A DNA stretch of 18,581 nt, from assembly GCA_964353255.1 (NCBI GenBank), contig CAYGVJ010000107.1:1-18581 (forward strand), written 5' to 3'. The DNA is from VFZS01 sp964353255 (lineage in GTDB: Bacteria > Acidobacteriota > Terriglobia > Bryobacterales > Bryobacteraceae). Below are positions 7,325 through 14,791 of the stretch, piece by piece (the first letter of the stretch is position 1; each line of letters begins with the position of its first letter). A model generated the notes under the pieces. It searched no databases, was not told where the DNA came from, and saw only the letters and a program-made list of their open reading frames with translations. Both the position numbers and the translations under genes were made by a program.

Positions 7325-8383
7325 ATGACCAAGAAGATTGCTGTCGTTGCAGTGCTGAGCGCGACCTGCCTGCTGGCCGACATCAGCTACGAGCAGACCT
7401 CGCGCATGACGGGCGGCATGATGGCCGGCATGATGAAGATCGCCGGGGCATTCTCCAAGCAGGCCCGCGAGCCCATACGCAGCACGGTGCTGCTCAAGGG
7501 CAACCGCATGGCCACTCTGAGCGCCCAGAGCGGCCACATCATCGACCTGGACAAGGAGACCATCACCGAGATCGACTTCCAGAAGCGCACCTACTCGGTG
7601 ATCACTTTCGCCCAAATGGCCGAAGCCCTCAAGCAGATGGAGGCTCAACTTAAATCCGCGAAGGGCGAACAGCCCGAGATGAATGTGAAAGCCTCGATCA
7701 AAGAGACCGGCCAGACGAAGCAGTTCTCGGGTGTGAACGCCCGCCAGCTGGTGATGACGCTGGAAATGGAAGGAACCGATCAGCAGACGGGCCAGAAGGG
7801 CGCCATGGTGGTCACCGCCGACATGTGGGTGGCGCCGCAGCCCGGCTACGATGAGGTGCGGCAGTTCTACCAGCGTATGGCGCAGAAACTGGCCTGGACG
7901 CCGGGGGGCGGCATGTTCACGATGGGTCGTTCCGACATGGCTCGCGCCATGGCGGATCTCCAGAAGGAAGCCGCCAAGCTGGACGGCGTGCCCGTCTACC
8001 AAGTGGTCAAGATGGGTTTCAAGGGTGAAGCCGGCCAGGCACCGCCGCCTCCGCAACCGCAGGCACAGCCACAGGCTCAGGAGCAGCCCTCCGTCGGCGG
8101 CGCCTTGGGCCGCCTGGGCGGACGGCTTGGCGGCTTGGGCGGCCTGGGCCGCAGGAAGAAGGCGGAGCAGCCCGTCGAGCAGCCGGCGCCGCCCGCTGAA
8201 CAGCCCGCAGCGCCCGCCGGGGGCGCTCCAGCCTCCGGTCAACCTGATGTCTCCGGGGCGCTCATGGAGATGACGACTGAGCTGACCAGCTTCTCCACCG
8301 GCCCGGTGGACCCCTCCAAGTTAGAGGCGCCCGGGGGCTTCAAGCAGGTCGAGAGCCAGATGCTGAAAGGCGTGCGGCGGTAA
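7325..8383 (+). CDS. Secreted protein of unknown function with proline- and glycine-rich linkers
   Basis: I do not recognise a named family with certainty; residues 25-100 weakly recall DUF4412-type periplasmic proteins. The 352 residues begin with a signal peptide (MTKKIAVVAVLSATCLLA). The folded part (about 20-235) includes STVLLKGNRM, HIIDLDKETITEIDFQKRTY and VTADMWVAPQPGYDEV. Then come a P/Q/A run (239-256), a Gly-Leu-Arg segment (LGRLGGRLGGLGGLGRRKK, 261-279), a P/A/E/Q run to about 305, and a conserved-looking tail with TELTSFSTGPVDPSKLEAP. The ATG at 7325 was chosen over longer in-frame options because AGGAGG stands four bases before it and the signal peptide starts there. The Cys at 15 lacks a proper lipobox (SATC), so it is probably not a lipoprotein. 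It stands apart from the next gene, which has its own promoter. Confidence 0.8.
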   Translation: MTKKIAVVAVLSATCLLADISYEQTSRMTGGMMAGMMKIAGAFSKQAREPIRSTVLLKGNRMATLSAQSGHIIDLDKETITEIDFQKRTYSVITFAQMAEALKQMEAQLKSAKGEQPEMNVKASIKETGQTKQFSGVNARQLVMTLEMEGTDQQTGQKGAMVVTADMWVAPQPGYDEVRQFYQRMAQKLAWTPGGGMFTMGRSDMARAMADLQKEAAKLDGVPVYQVVKMGFKGEAGQAPPPPQPQAQPQAQEQPSVGGALGRLGGRLGGLGGLGRRKKAEQPVEQPAPPAEQPAAPAGGAPASGQPDVSGALMEMTTELTSFSTGPVDPSKLEAPGGFKQVESQMLKGVRR

Positions 8384-8490
8384 CCCCAAGAAGATTCTCC
8401 GACGCTGCCTGCAAGTTGACCTACCGAGGCAACTATCCTCAGAAGTGTCAATACGGTACCGCGAAGGCCCACTAGTGGCTAAACTTTCGG
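8384..8490. other. Intergenic sequence with two palindromes upstream of the giant-gene promoter
   Basis: No gene seen. CGGTACCG (8454-8461) and CCACTAGTGG (8469-8478) are perfect palindromes. The second ends 12 bases before the -35 element at 8491, where an activator could bind. TTGACC at 8416 lacks a -10 at proper spacing. No terminator with a T-run is visible for the gene ending at 8383. Confidence 0.3.
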
Positions 8491-8519
8491 TTGACGACGC
8501 ATGACACATCAGTTATTCT
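8491..8519 (+). promoter_or_regulatory. Sigma70-type promoter for the giant secreted protein operon
   Basis: TTGACG (8491-8496), exactly 17 bases, then TATTCT (8514-8519): five of six consensus matches in each box at the optimum spacing. Transcription would start near 8526, about 36 bases before the ATG at 8562. This is the best promoter in the window by eye. It shows that the giant gene need not depend on the gene upstream or on the ECF sigma factor encoded downstream. Confidence 0.65.
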
Positions 8520-8526
8520 ACTTCCA

Positions 8527-8548
8527 GCCGGTTGCCAACGGGACCGGC
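8527..8548 (+). promoter_or_regulatory. 5'-end stem-loop just before the ribosome binding site
   Basis: GCCGGT (8527-8532) and ACCGGC (8543-8548) pair perfectly, with a possible T-G pair inside. The hairpin would begin at the expected first base of the transcript and end immediately before GGGAGG (8549-8554), the ribosome binding site of the giant gene. Such 5' stems can stabilise an mRNA; here that role is inferred. Confidence 0.4.
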
Positions 8549-8561
8549 GGGAGGTGTTGGC

Positions 8562-11500
8562 ATGGCGGTTCGCTGTGCACCTATCCGGCTTGTCCTTGCT
8601 GCCTTGGTTTGGTTGCCCTCGGCCTTCGCGCAGTTGAACTTCAACAGCGGGCCGTTCGGGCCCGGCCCGATTGCGGCTACGACCTATGCTTTGACCCCCT
8701 CCGGGGGCACGTCGCCGTACACGTTCTCCTACGCACCCAGCGCGACGCTGGTCCCCGGGTTTCAGGTGGTGAACCGGCCGAACGTACCGTACAATCTGAG
8801 CGCCAGCGCCACCGGTGCCCTGGTGGGCCTGCCGCCCGCGGCGGGCACCTTCAACACCACCATCCGAGTGACGGACAACCTGGGCGCTTTTGTGGACAAG
8901 CCGGTCACAGTGGTGGTCACGCCGGTGGACATCGCGGGCTTTAGCACCGGCAGCTACAGCATAGGGGACTTCGCATCCATTCTACTGTTCGGGGTGGGCG
9001 GGACACCGCCGTACACATATTCGGTGACCAGCGGGGCGCTCCCGGCGTCAACCACGTTGAATCCGGCATCCGGCCTCATCAGCGGGACACTCACCAGTTC
9101 CGGCAGCAGCTTCACTTTCAAGGTGCAGGATGCCGCGGCGAACAGCTACTCGCGCGGCTACTCGCTGTCCGCCAGCCCGCTGCGCATCACCAATGTGCCT
9201 GGCCGCCAACTGCCCAACGGCACCGTCAACCAACTCTACAGCTTCACGTTCATCGCCACTGGCGGCAGCCCGCCTTGTGCGTTCTCCCTGGACTCCGGAA
9301 ACCTACCTGCCGGACTGACGCTCTCGTCCACAGGGACCATCAGCGGGACTCCTACAGGCACGGTGTTCGGCGGGGACTTCTCACTCCGTGTGGCAGATTC
9401 CGCCAGCCATGTGCTGGTAATCCGGCTAGCGCTGAACATTCTCCCCGAGACCCCCGCTCCACTCACTATCACTACGTCCGCGATCATGGACGCCAGCGTG
9501 GGGGGCGCGCTGGGCGGGGGCGGCGACACTGCTATCTGGGCTTCCGGCGGTTTACCCCCGTATACCTTCGACCTTGCCCCAGGCTCGATCTTGCCGGCGG
9601 GCGCCATCGTCAATAGCTTTTCTCAAGGGCCCACGATCGTGCCCAATCGGAACGCGTCCCCCGCCTACATTTACGGCCGGGTACAAGTGCCAGGTGACTA
9701 CAGTTTCACAATTCGCGTCATGGACAGCGTGGGCAACGTCGCCACGCGACCTATCAACTGGTATGTAGCCCCGCTCACTTTCCTTCAGTCTTCGGTGCCC
9801 GCCGGGGGAGCACCCACACCGGTGCTGGGCACGCCTTACACTCACTATTTGCTCCCGGTGGGCGGGACCCCGCCCTACACCCTGACGCCGGCGGACATCC
9901 CGGCTGGGATGACGGTGGACAATACCGGGGTGTTGGCCGGCACTCCCATGGAAGTCGGCCAGAATCTGCCGCTTTCTGTCAGAGTGCAGGATTCAGGGGG
10001 GAATCATTGGACCAGCAGCGGCAGTATGACGATCAATTCCCCCACGGCGGCCAATCTGTACCTGGACGGTGGCGACTTCGGCACGCTCCAGAAGGGCAAC
10101 CAGTACAGCCGGACGTTGAACTGCACCGGCTCGCCGCTGAGCCCACCCAACTACAACGTGACCCTGGTGAGCGGGTCGCTGCCGCCCGGCCTGGTGCTGC
10201 TGACCGGCACGAATTTCAACCACAACTTCAACCCGAACGCAGCGGCGCAGATCGCTGGCACTCCCGCCGCCGCCGACACTTTCAGTTTCATCCTTCAGGT
10301 GACCGACGGGGCCGGCAACATCGGCCAGCGGCAGATCCGCATGAGGGTGAGCAACCTGGCGTTCGTCAACCAGGGAATTGCGCCGGGCACCGTGGGCGTC
10401 CCCTACAATCAGACGTTCGACGTCCGCGGGGGCAGCCTTCCGTACAGCTTCAGCGTAACATCTGGCAATCTTCCCACCGGACTCAGTATTGATCCTGCCA
10501 CGGGGACCATCAGCGCAACGCCCACCACGACCGCCGCCGCAAGTGTCACCGTGCGGGTGCAGGATGCGGCCGGGGACTCCATCACGCGGTCCTACACGCT
10601 GAACATCTACTCGCTTCAGATCACAAACAACAGCGCCACACCACTGCCCTTGGGGATCTACGGGCTGCCGTACACTCCATACACGTTCACCGCCAGCCCG
10701 GCTGCGGCCTACACATGGACCGCCTCGGGCCTCCCCAGCGGCATGACGCTGAATGCCGCGATCGGAGTGTTGTCTGGCACGCCACTTGGCACGGGAGCCT
10801 ACACCATCTCAATCACTGCGGGCAATGGGGCCACCTCCGTCACGAAGAACTTCACGTTGTTCACCTGGTATCGGTGGGCCACCAACTGGCTCTATGGCAT
10901 GGCGACCGCTCCCTTGGGGCCCTGGGTGGTGGGTTCCACCGTCAACGCCGCGCTGGGCCTCTTGGGTGGAGTACCTCCCTACACGATCTCGCTGGTACCG
11001 CCATCGACCTTACCGCCAGGACTGAGCCTAGTCCCGGCCAACACGTACAACCCGACTTCGGGCTTCGGCCGCTGGGCCATCGCCGGCATTCCCGCTGCGC
11101 CAGGGACCTACAACGCCCGTTTGCGCTACGCGGACTCTTCCGGGCTTGTTGCCGAGCGCACGGTCACCATTGTCATCACGACGCTGGCGCTGGCCACGAC
11201 TACTCTGCGGCCGGTGGTCGTCAACACGCCGTACAGCACGCAGCTTTTCGGCGTGGGTGGTAGCGGACCGTACGCCTTTGTCCTCGCGGACCTGCCGTCC
11301 AACGTCCTGCCACCCGGCCTGAGCTTGACTCCTACGGGGCTTCTCAGCGGTACGCCCACCTCAACCGGCAGTTTCAGCTTCACGCTTCTGATGACGAGCG
11401 GCGCGGCCAACCGTCTGATCACTGTTTCGCTGAGCATCGCCGCCACCCCCGACGGACGGCGACTGGAGCTCAACTTTGGCCCGGTGCTAACCGACCGCAT

Positions 11501-14500
11501 GGTCGGCGCGTCGTACGTGTCTGCCCTGACTCCTTCCGGCGGCGCCGGCACTCACTGGTGGACCATCGCCTCCGGTTCGCTTCCGCCCGGCATAGTCCTG
11601 CTGTCCGGGGCGAACTTGCCTGCGGGTTACGCGCCCCCCACCGCCGTTCTGGCTGGCCCGCCCTCCATGCCAGGAACATATTCGTTCGCCATCCGGGTGG
11701 ATGACTCGACCGGCAACTTCGCCATCCGCAACGCTACGCAGGTAATCACACCGATCGGCCTCGGCCCGGTCAACGTCCCGTACTCCCCTGGGCTGATGGT
11801 GCCGCCGATGCAGGTAGGCGTACCGTATTCGTTCACCTTCGTCGGCATCAACGGCCGCGCGCCTTACACGTACACGACGACATCCGGCACCTCGCTCCCG
11901 CCCGGGATCACGTTCAGTTCCATGGGTGCGCTGTCCGGCACCCCCGCTGAGGCGGGCGACTATGCACTCAACTTCCTCATCACCGACGCCAACGGTGCAA
12001 CCCGTCGGCTGGTGACGGGCTCGACGGTCTTGCCTGCCGTACGTCCCATCGGGCTGGTCGGCTTCCCTGGCAGCAGCGTTCCTTTCGCATTGCCAAGCGG
12101 TATCGTAGGCACGGGCTATGTGTTCACCCTGAATGACCTCGTCTACCCACCCTGGAGTGGAACTCCGCCGGTGACCTGGACGCTGGCGAGCGGCTCGGGC
12201 CCGCTGCCGCCAGGCTTGACGATTACTCCCGGCTTGCCTTCCGCTACCCTCACGGGTACGCCCAGCACCCCTGGCAATTATGCATTCAGCCTGCTGGCCA
12301 CGGATGCCAACGGCGCTCAGCACCTAGCCTACAACCTATCGCTGAAGGTGAGCCTGATGGGCCTCGCGCCGGCACCGGGAACACTACCTCCAGCAGTCGC
12401 TGGCACGGCCTATTCCCAGGCCTTCATCGCCTCCGGTGGAACGCCGCCCTACACCTACCGATTGGCATACAACTCGAGCCTTCCACTAGGGCTGGCGCTG
12501 TCTTCCGGCGGCGTGCTCAGCGGCACACCGGCGACCGTGGGCTGGTTCGTGTTGTGGATCGAGGCCGTTGACTCCCTGAACAATGTCTTCCCCCAGCGCT
12601 ACACGCTGGTCGTCTCGCCGCCCGGAACGATCATTCCGGCTCTCACCGTGAATCCCGCGAGCATCAATGCCAGCTACACCGTTGGCAACCCGGCGCCGGC
12701 GCCCATCCCCATCAACCTCGGCTCGACCGCCACCTCGCTCGGCTTCACCGTGACCTCATCGGGCGGCGTCTGGTTGTCGGTGGCGCCCGCGAGCGGCACG
12801 ACGCCCGCGACGGTGAACGCCACCCTAAACGTCGCAGGCTTGCCGGTTGGATTCTATAGCGGCGTCATCACTGCCTCCTCAGCCGCCGCCTCGAACTCGC
12901 CGGTCGCCATCCCGGTAACACTGAGTGTGGCGGCCGCAGCGCCGTGCGAATGCTCGATCAGCCCGGCCTCTGGCTCGATCCCGGCTGCGGGCGGCTCGGG
13001 GAGCTTCAACGTTACCACGGGGCCGACGTGCAACTGGACCGCCACGGCGTCGCAGCCCTGGATCAGCGTGAATTCACCCGGCAGCGGGACCGGTTCCGGC
13101 ACGGTCGGCTTCACGGTGCAGCAGAACACACTAGCGGCTACGCGGACCGGCACGATCCAGGTCCAGGGCCTTACTTACACGGTCACTCAGTTCGGAACCG
13201 CCTGCGCGTTCACGCTCAATCCGACGTCGGTTTCCGTGGCGGCCTCCGGCGGGACGGGCCTGATCACGGTGAACGCCTCAGCCTCCGACTGCGCCTGGAC
13301 GGCCACCCCTGTCGAGGCTTGGATCACCATTTCCGGCGCGGCCAGCGGAGTAGGCTCAGGCTCGGTGACCATCTCGGTGGCGGCTAATGGAAGCTCGTCC
13401 CGGGCGGGAACAGTCAACATCGGCGGCCAGGTCCTGACGGTCAATCAAGCGGGCGTGGCCTGCACCTACTCATTGTCGAGCGCAGGTGCCTCGATGCCCT
13501 CTTCGGGTGGTTCCACGTCCGTCAACATGACCGCTCCCGCGGGCTGTGCCTGGACGGTGGATCCGGGACCAAGCTGGAACACCGTCGTCTCGGGCGCCTC
13601 GGGCTCAGGCCCCGGCACGGTTGAGTTCTCGATTGCGGCCAACTCGACGACGGTGGCGCGATCGGCCGGCGCGCTGATCGGCGGGCAGAACTACCAGATC
13701 ACCCAGGCCGGCCTGCCGTGCAGCTTCAGCCTCAGCGCGAACAACCCCATGCAGCCGGCGGCCGGCGGCAGCGGCAACGTCGATATCACCGCCAGCGGCG
13801 GCTCCTGCGGCTGGGTTGCTTCGAGCAACGCGGAGTGGTTGACGCTCTCGACCACGAGCGGCACGGGCAGCGGCAGCCTCGCCTTCAACGTGGCCATGAA
13901 CTCCAACCCCGCGGCCCGCAGCGCCACGCTCACCGTGGCGGGCCAGAACATCATCGTCAACCAAGCGGGCCTGGTCTGCTCGTACACGCTGCGGTCGCCC
14001 TCGGCTTCGATGCCCTCAGCCGGCGGGCCGAGTTCGGTGGGAGTCATCGCGGCGACCGGCTGCGCGTGGACTGCGACCTCGGCCACGGGATGGATCGTGA
14101 TCACCGGCGGGGGGTCCTCCAGCGGGACGGCCAACGTCGATTTCAACGTCCAGACGAACCCGACCGGCGTGGAACGCTCTGGGGTGCTAACCATCGCCGG
14201 GCAAGCCTTCGCTGTGACCCAGGCCCCGGCGGCTTGCACCATCACGCTGACGCCCTCCAGCTATAGTGCCGGTCAATTCGGCGGCAGCAGCTCGTTCACT
14301 TACACCACTTCGGTGAGCGACTGTCCGCACACGGTCCAGAGCTTCACGAGCTGGGTCAAAGTGACCTCGGCCAGCTACGGCGGCATGCTGGGTTCGGTCA
14401 ATTTCACGGTGGATGCGAACACGTACGCGGCCGGCCGCAGCGGCATCATCAAGGTGGGCGATCAGGACTTCACCGTGAACCAGGCAGCCTCGACCTGCGC

Positions 14501-14780
14501 ATACACGTTGCAGAGCCTGGGCGCCACGTTCTGGCGGCTGGGTGGCGAGGGCGCGGCTAGCACGGCCTTTGCCCCGCCGGCGTGCGGTCCGCCCGCAGTG
14601 CTGGTGCTCGGACCGCCCGGCATGATCACGCTCGGATCGATCACTCCGGGCTCCGGCACTTACACCCAGAACTATTCGGTGGGCATCTACCAGTCGTTCA
14701 TCAACTACACACGGACGGCGCAGCTCCTCATCAGCGGGCAGATCTACACCGTCAAACAGAACTCGTGGGATCAGTACTAG
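8562..14780 (+). CDS. Giant secreted protein: Ig-like repeats followed by BACON repeats
   Basis: A 2,072-residue exported protein, probably a surface, adhesion or matrix protein; BACON domains are thought to bind carbohydrate or host/matrix polymers, but the ligand here is unknown. The ATG at 8562 is preferred over the in-frame ATG at 8532: it has GGGAGG seven bases before it and opens a signal peptide (IRLVLAALVWLPSAFAQ). Residues 25-1359 hold about 14 putative-Ig (He_PIG-like) repeats of about 95 residues, each with variants of GGTPPYTYS, LPPGL, G-LSGTP and V-D--GN. Residues 1360-1461 form a BACON-like module (WLSVAPASGTTPATVNATL). Residues 1462-2072 are seven BACON repeats with two cysteines each. 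The protein has only 8 lysines. No membrane anchor, PEP-CTERM, LPXTG or autotransporter barrel is seen at the C-terminus (GQIYTVKQNSWDQY). It is first of three secreted-protein genes. Confidence 0.93.
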   Translation: MAVRCAPIRLVLAALVWLPSAFAQLNFNSGPFGPGPIAATTYALTPSGGTSPYTFSYAPSATLVPGFQVVNRPNVPYNLSASATGALVGLPPAAGTFNTTIRVTDNLGAFVDKPVTVVVTPVDIAGFSTGSYSIGDFASILLFGVGGTPPYTYSVTSGALPASTTLNPASGLISGTLTSSGSSFTFKVQDAAANSYSRGYSLSASPLRITNVPGRQLPNGTVNQLYSFTFIATGGSPPCAFSLDSGNLPAGLTLSSTGTISGTPTGTVFGGDFSLRVADSASHVLVIRLALNILPETPAPLTITTSAIMDASVGGALGGGGDTAIWASGGLPPYTFDLAPGSILPAGAIVNSFSQGPTIVPNRNASPAYIYGRVQVPGDYSFTIRVMDSVGNVATRPINWYVAPLTFLQSSVPAGGAPTPVLGTPYTHYLLPVGGTPPYTLTPADIPAGMTVDNTGVLAGTPMEVGQNLPLSVRVQDSGGNHWTSSGSMTINSPTAANLYLDGGDFGTLQKGNQYSRTLNCTGSPLSPPNYNVTLVSGSLPPGLVLLTGTNFNHNFNPNAAAQIAGTPAAADTFSFILQVTDGAGNIGQRQIRMRVSNLAFVNQGIAPGTVGVPYNQTFDVRGGSLPYSFSVTSGNLPTGLSIDPATGTISATPTTTAAASVTVRVQDAAGDSITRSYTLNIYSLQITNNSATPLPLGIYGLPYTPYTFTASPAAAYTWTASGLPSGMTLNAAIGVLSGTPLGTGAYTISITAGNGATSVTKNFTLFTWYRWATNWLYGMATAPLGPWVVGSTVNAALGLLGGVPPYTISLVPPSTLPPGLSLVPANTYNPTSGFGRWAIAGIPAAPGTYNARLRYADSSGLVAERTVTIVITTLALATTTLRPVVVNTPYSTQLFGVGGSGPYAFVLADLPSNVLPPGLSLTPTGLLSGTPTSTGSFSFTLLMTSGAANRLITVSLSIAATPDGRRLELNFGPVLTDRMVGASYVSALTPSGGAGTHWWTIASGSLPPGIVLLSGANLPAGYAPPTAVLAGPPSMPGTYSFAIRVDDSTGNFAIRNATQVITPIGLGPVNVPYSPGLMVPPMQVGVPYSFTFVGINGRAPYTYTTTSGTSLPPGITFSSMGALSGTPAEAGDYALNFLITDANGATRRLVTGSTVLPAVRPIGLVGFPGSSVPFALPSGIVGTGYVFTLNDLVYPPWSGTPPVTWTLASGSGPLPPGLTITPGLPSATLTGTPSTPGNYAFSLLATDANGAQHLAYNLSLKVSLMGLAPAPGTLPPAVAGTAYSQAFIASGGTPPYTYRLAYNSSLPLGLALSSGGVLSGTPATVGWFVLWIEAVDSLNNVFPQRYTLVVSPPGTIIPALTVNPASINASYTVGNPAPAPIPINLGSTATSLGFTVTSSGGVWLSVAPASGTTPATVNATLNVAGLPVGFYSGVITASSAAASNSPVAIPVTLSVAAAAPCECSISPASGSIPAAGGSGSFNVTTGPTCNWTATASQPWISVNSPGSGTGSGTVGFTVQQNTLAATRTGTIQVQGLTYTVTQFGTACAFTLNPTSVSVAASGGTGLITVNASASDCAWTATPVEAWITISGAASGVGSGSVTISVAANGSSSRAGTVNIGGQVLTVNQAGVACTYSLSSAGASMPSSGGSTSVNMTAPAGCAWTVDPGPSWNTVVSGASGSGPGTVEFSIAANSTTVARSAGALIGGQNYQITQAGLPCSFSLSANNPMQPAAGGSGNVDITASGGSCGWVASSNAEWLTLSTTSGTGSGSLAFNVAMNSNPAARSATLTVAGQNIIVNQAGLVCSYTLRSPSASMPSAGGPSSVGVIAATGCAWTATSATGWIVITGGGSSSGTANVDFNVQTNPTGVERSGVLTIAGQAFAVTQAPAACTITLTPSSYSAGQFGGSSSFTYTTSVSDCPHTVQSFTSWVKVTSASYGGMLGSVNFTVDANTYAAGRSGIIKVGDQDFTVNQAASTCAYTLQSLGATFWRLGGEGAASTAFAPPACGPPAVLVLGPPGMITLGSITPGSGTYTQNYSVGIYQSFINYTRTAQLLISGQIYTVKQNSWDQY
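8634..12638 (+). repeat. Array of about 14 Ig-like (He_PIG-type) protein repeats
   Basis: Encodes residues 25-1359 of the giant protein. Units vary from about 85 to 109 residues and are well diverged. Shared landmarks are an opening Gly-Gly/Pro-Pro-Tyr-Thr turn, then SG-LPPGL, then a GTISGTP or GVLSGTP turn, then F-I-V-D--GN near the end. Units 4, 6, 9, 11 and 13 carry longer insertions between LPPGL and the SGTP-like turn. Cysteine occurs only in units 3 (PPCAF) and 6 (LNCTG). Protein-level repeats only; I see no near-identical DNA copies. Confidence 0.85.
12639..12944 (+). repeat. BACON-like linker module between the two arrays
   Basis: Encodes residues 1360-1461. It differs from both arrays: ALTVNPASINASYTVGNPAP, then FTVTSSGGVWLSVAPASGTT, PATVNATLNVAGLPVGFYSG and a V-VTLSV end. 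This is the cysteine-free 'WLSV.P.SGTTPAT' module common in acidobacterial secreted proteins and distantly like BACON. It marks the change from Ig-like to BACON repeats. Confidence 0.7.
12945..14777 (+). repeat. Seven cysteine-paired BACON repeats with an 86-residue period
   Basis: Repeat-opening cysteines are at residues 1462, 1548, 1634, 1720, 1806, 1892 and 1979. That is five successive intervals of exactly 86 residues (258 bases) and a last of 87. Each unit has C-[YFI]-L at its start, a Gly-Gly near 15, a second Cys at position 29 or 30 followed by x-Trp in most, a second Trp nine residues after that Cys+1 region, an R-SG turn near 67, and a closing V-Q. Unit 6 has His for the first Trp; unit 7 keeps both Cys but loses the Trp motif. 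The cysteine pair probably forms a disulfide in each unit. Confidence 0.88.
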
Positions 14781-14791
14781 GGAGGATGGCC

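Noticed and set aside
7313..8242. Minus-strand 309-codon frame opposite the secreted protein gene
   Set aside because: The product is Leu/His/Arg-rich without motifs, while the plus strand has a ribosome binding site, signal peptide and coherent protein.
8416..8439. Second promoter TTGACC/TATCCT before the giant gene
   Set aside because: The spacer is only 12 bases, too short for sigma70; the pair at 8491-8519 fits far better.
11487..12323. Minus-strand 278-codon frame opposite the Ig-like array
   Set aside because: Arises from the codon bias of the GC-rich giant gene; the product is Arg/Gly/Ala-rich with no family features, and the plus-strand Ig pattern continues unbroken.
12945..14777. 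Tandem DNA repeat prone to slippage
   Set aside because: The 258-base period is at protein level; adjacent units are well diverged in DNA and share only short identical stretches, so this is an old duplication and not a simple DNA repeat.
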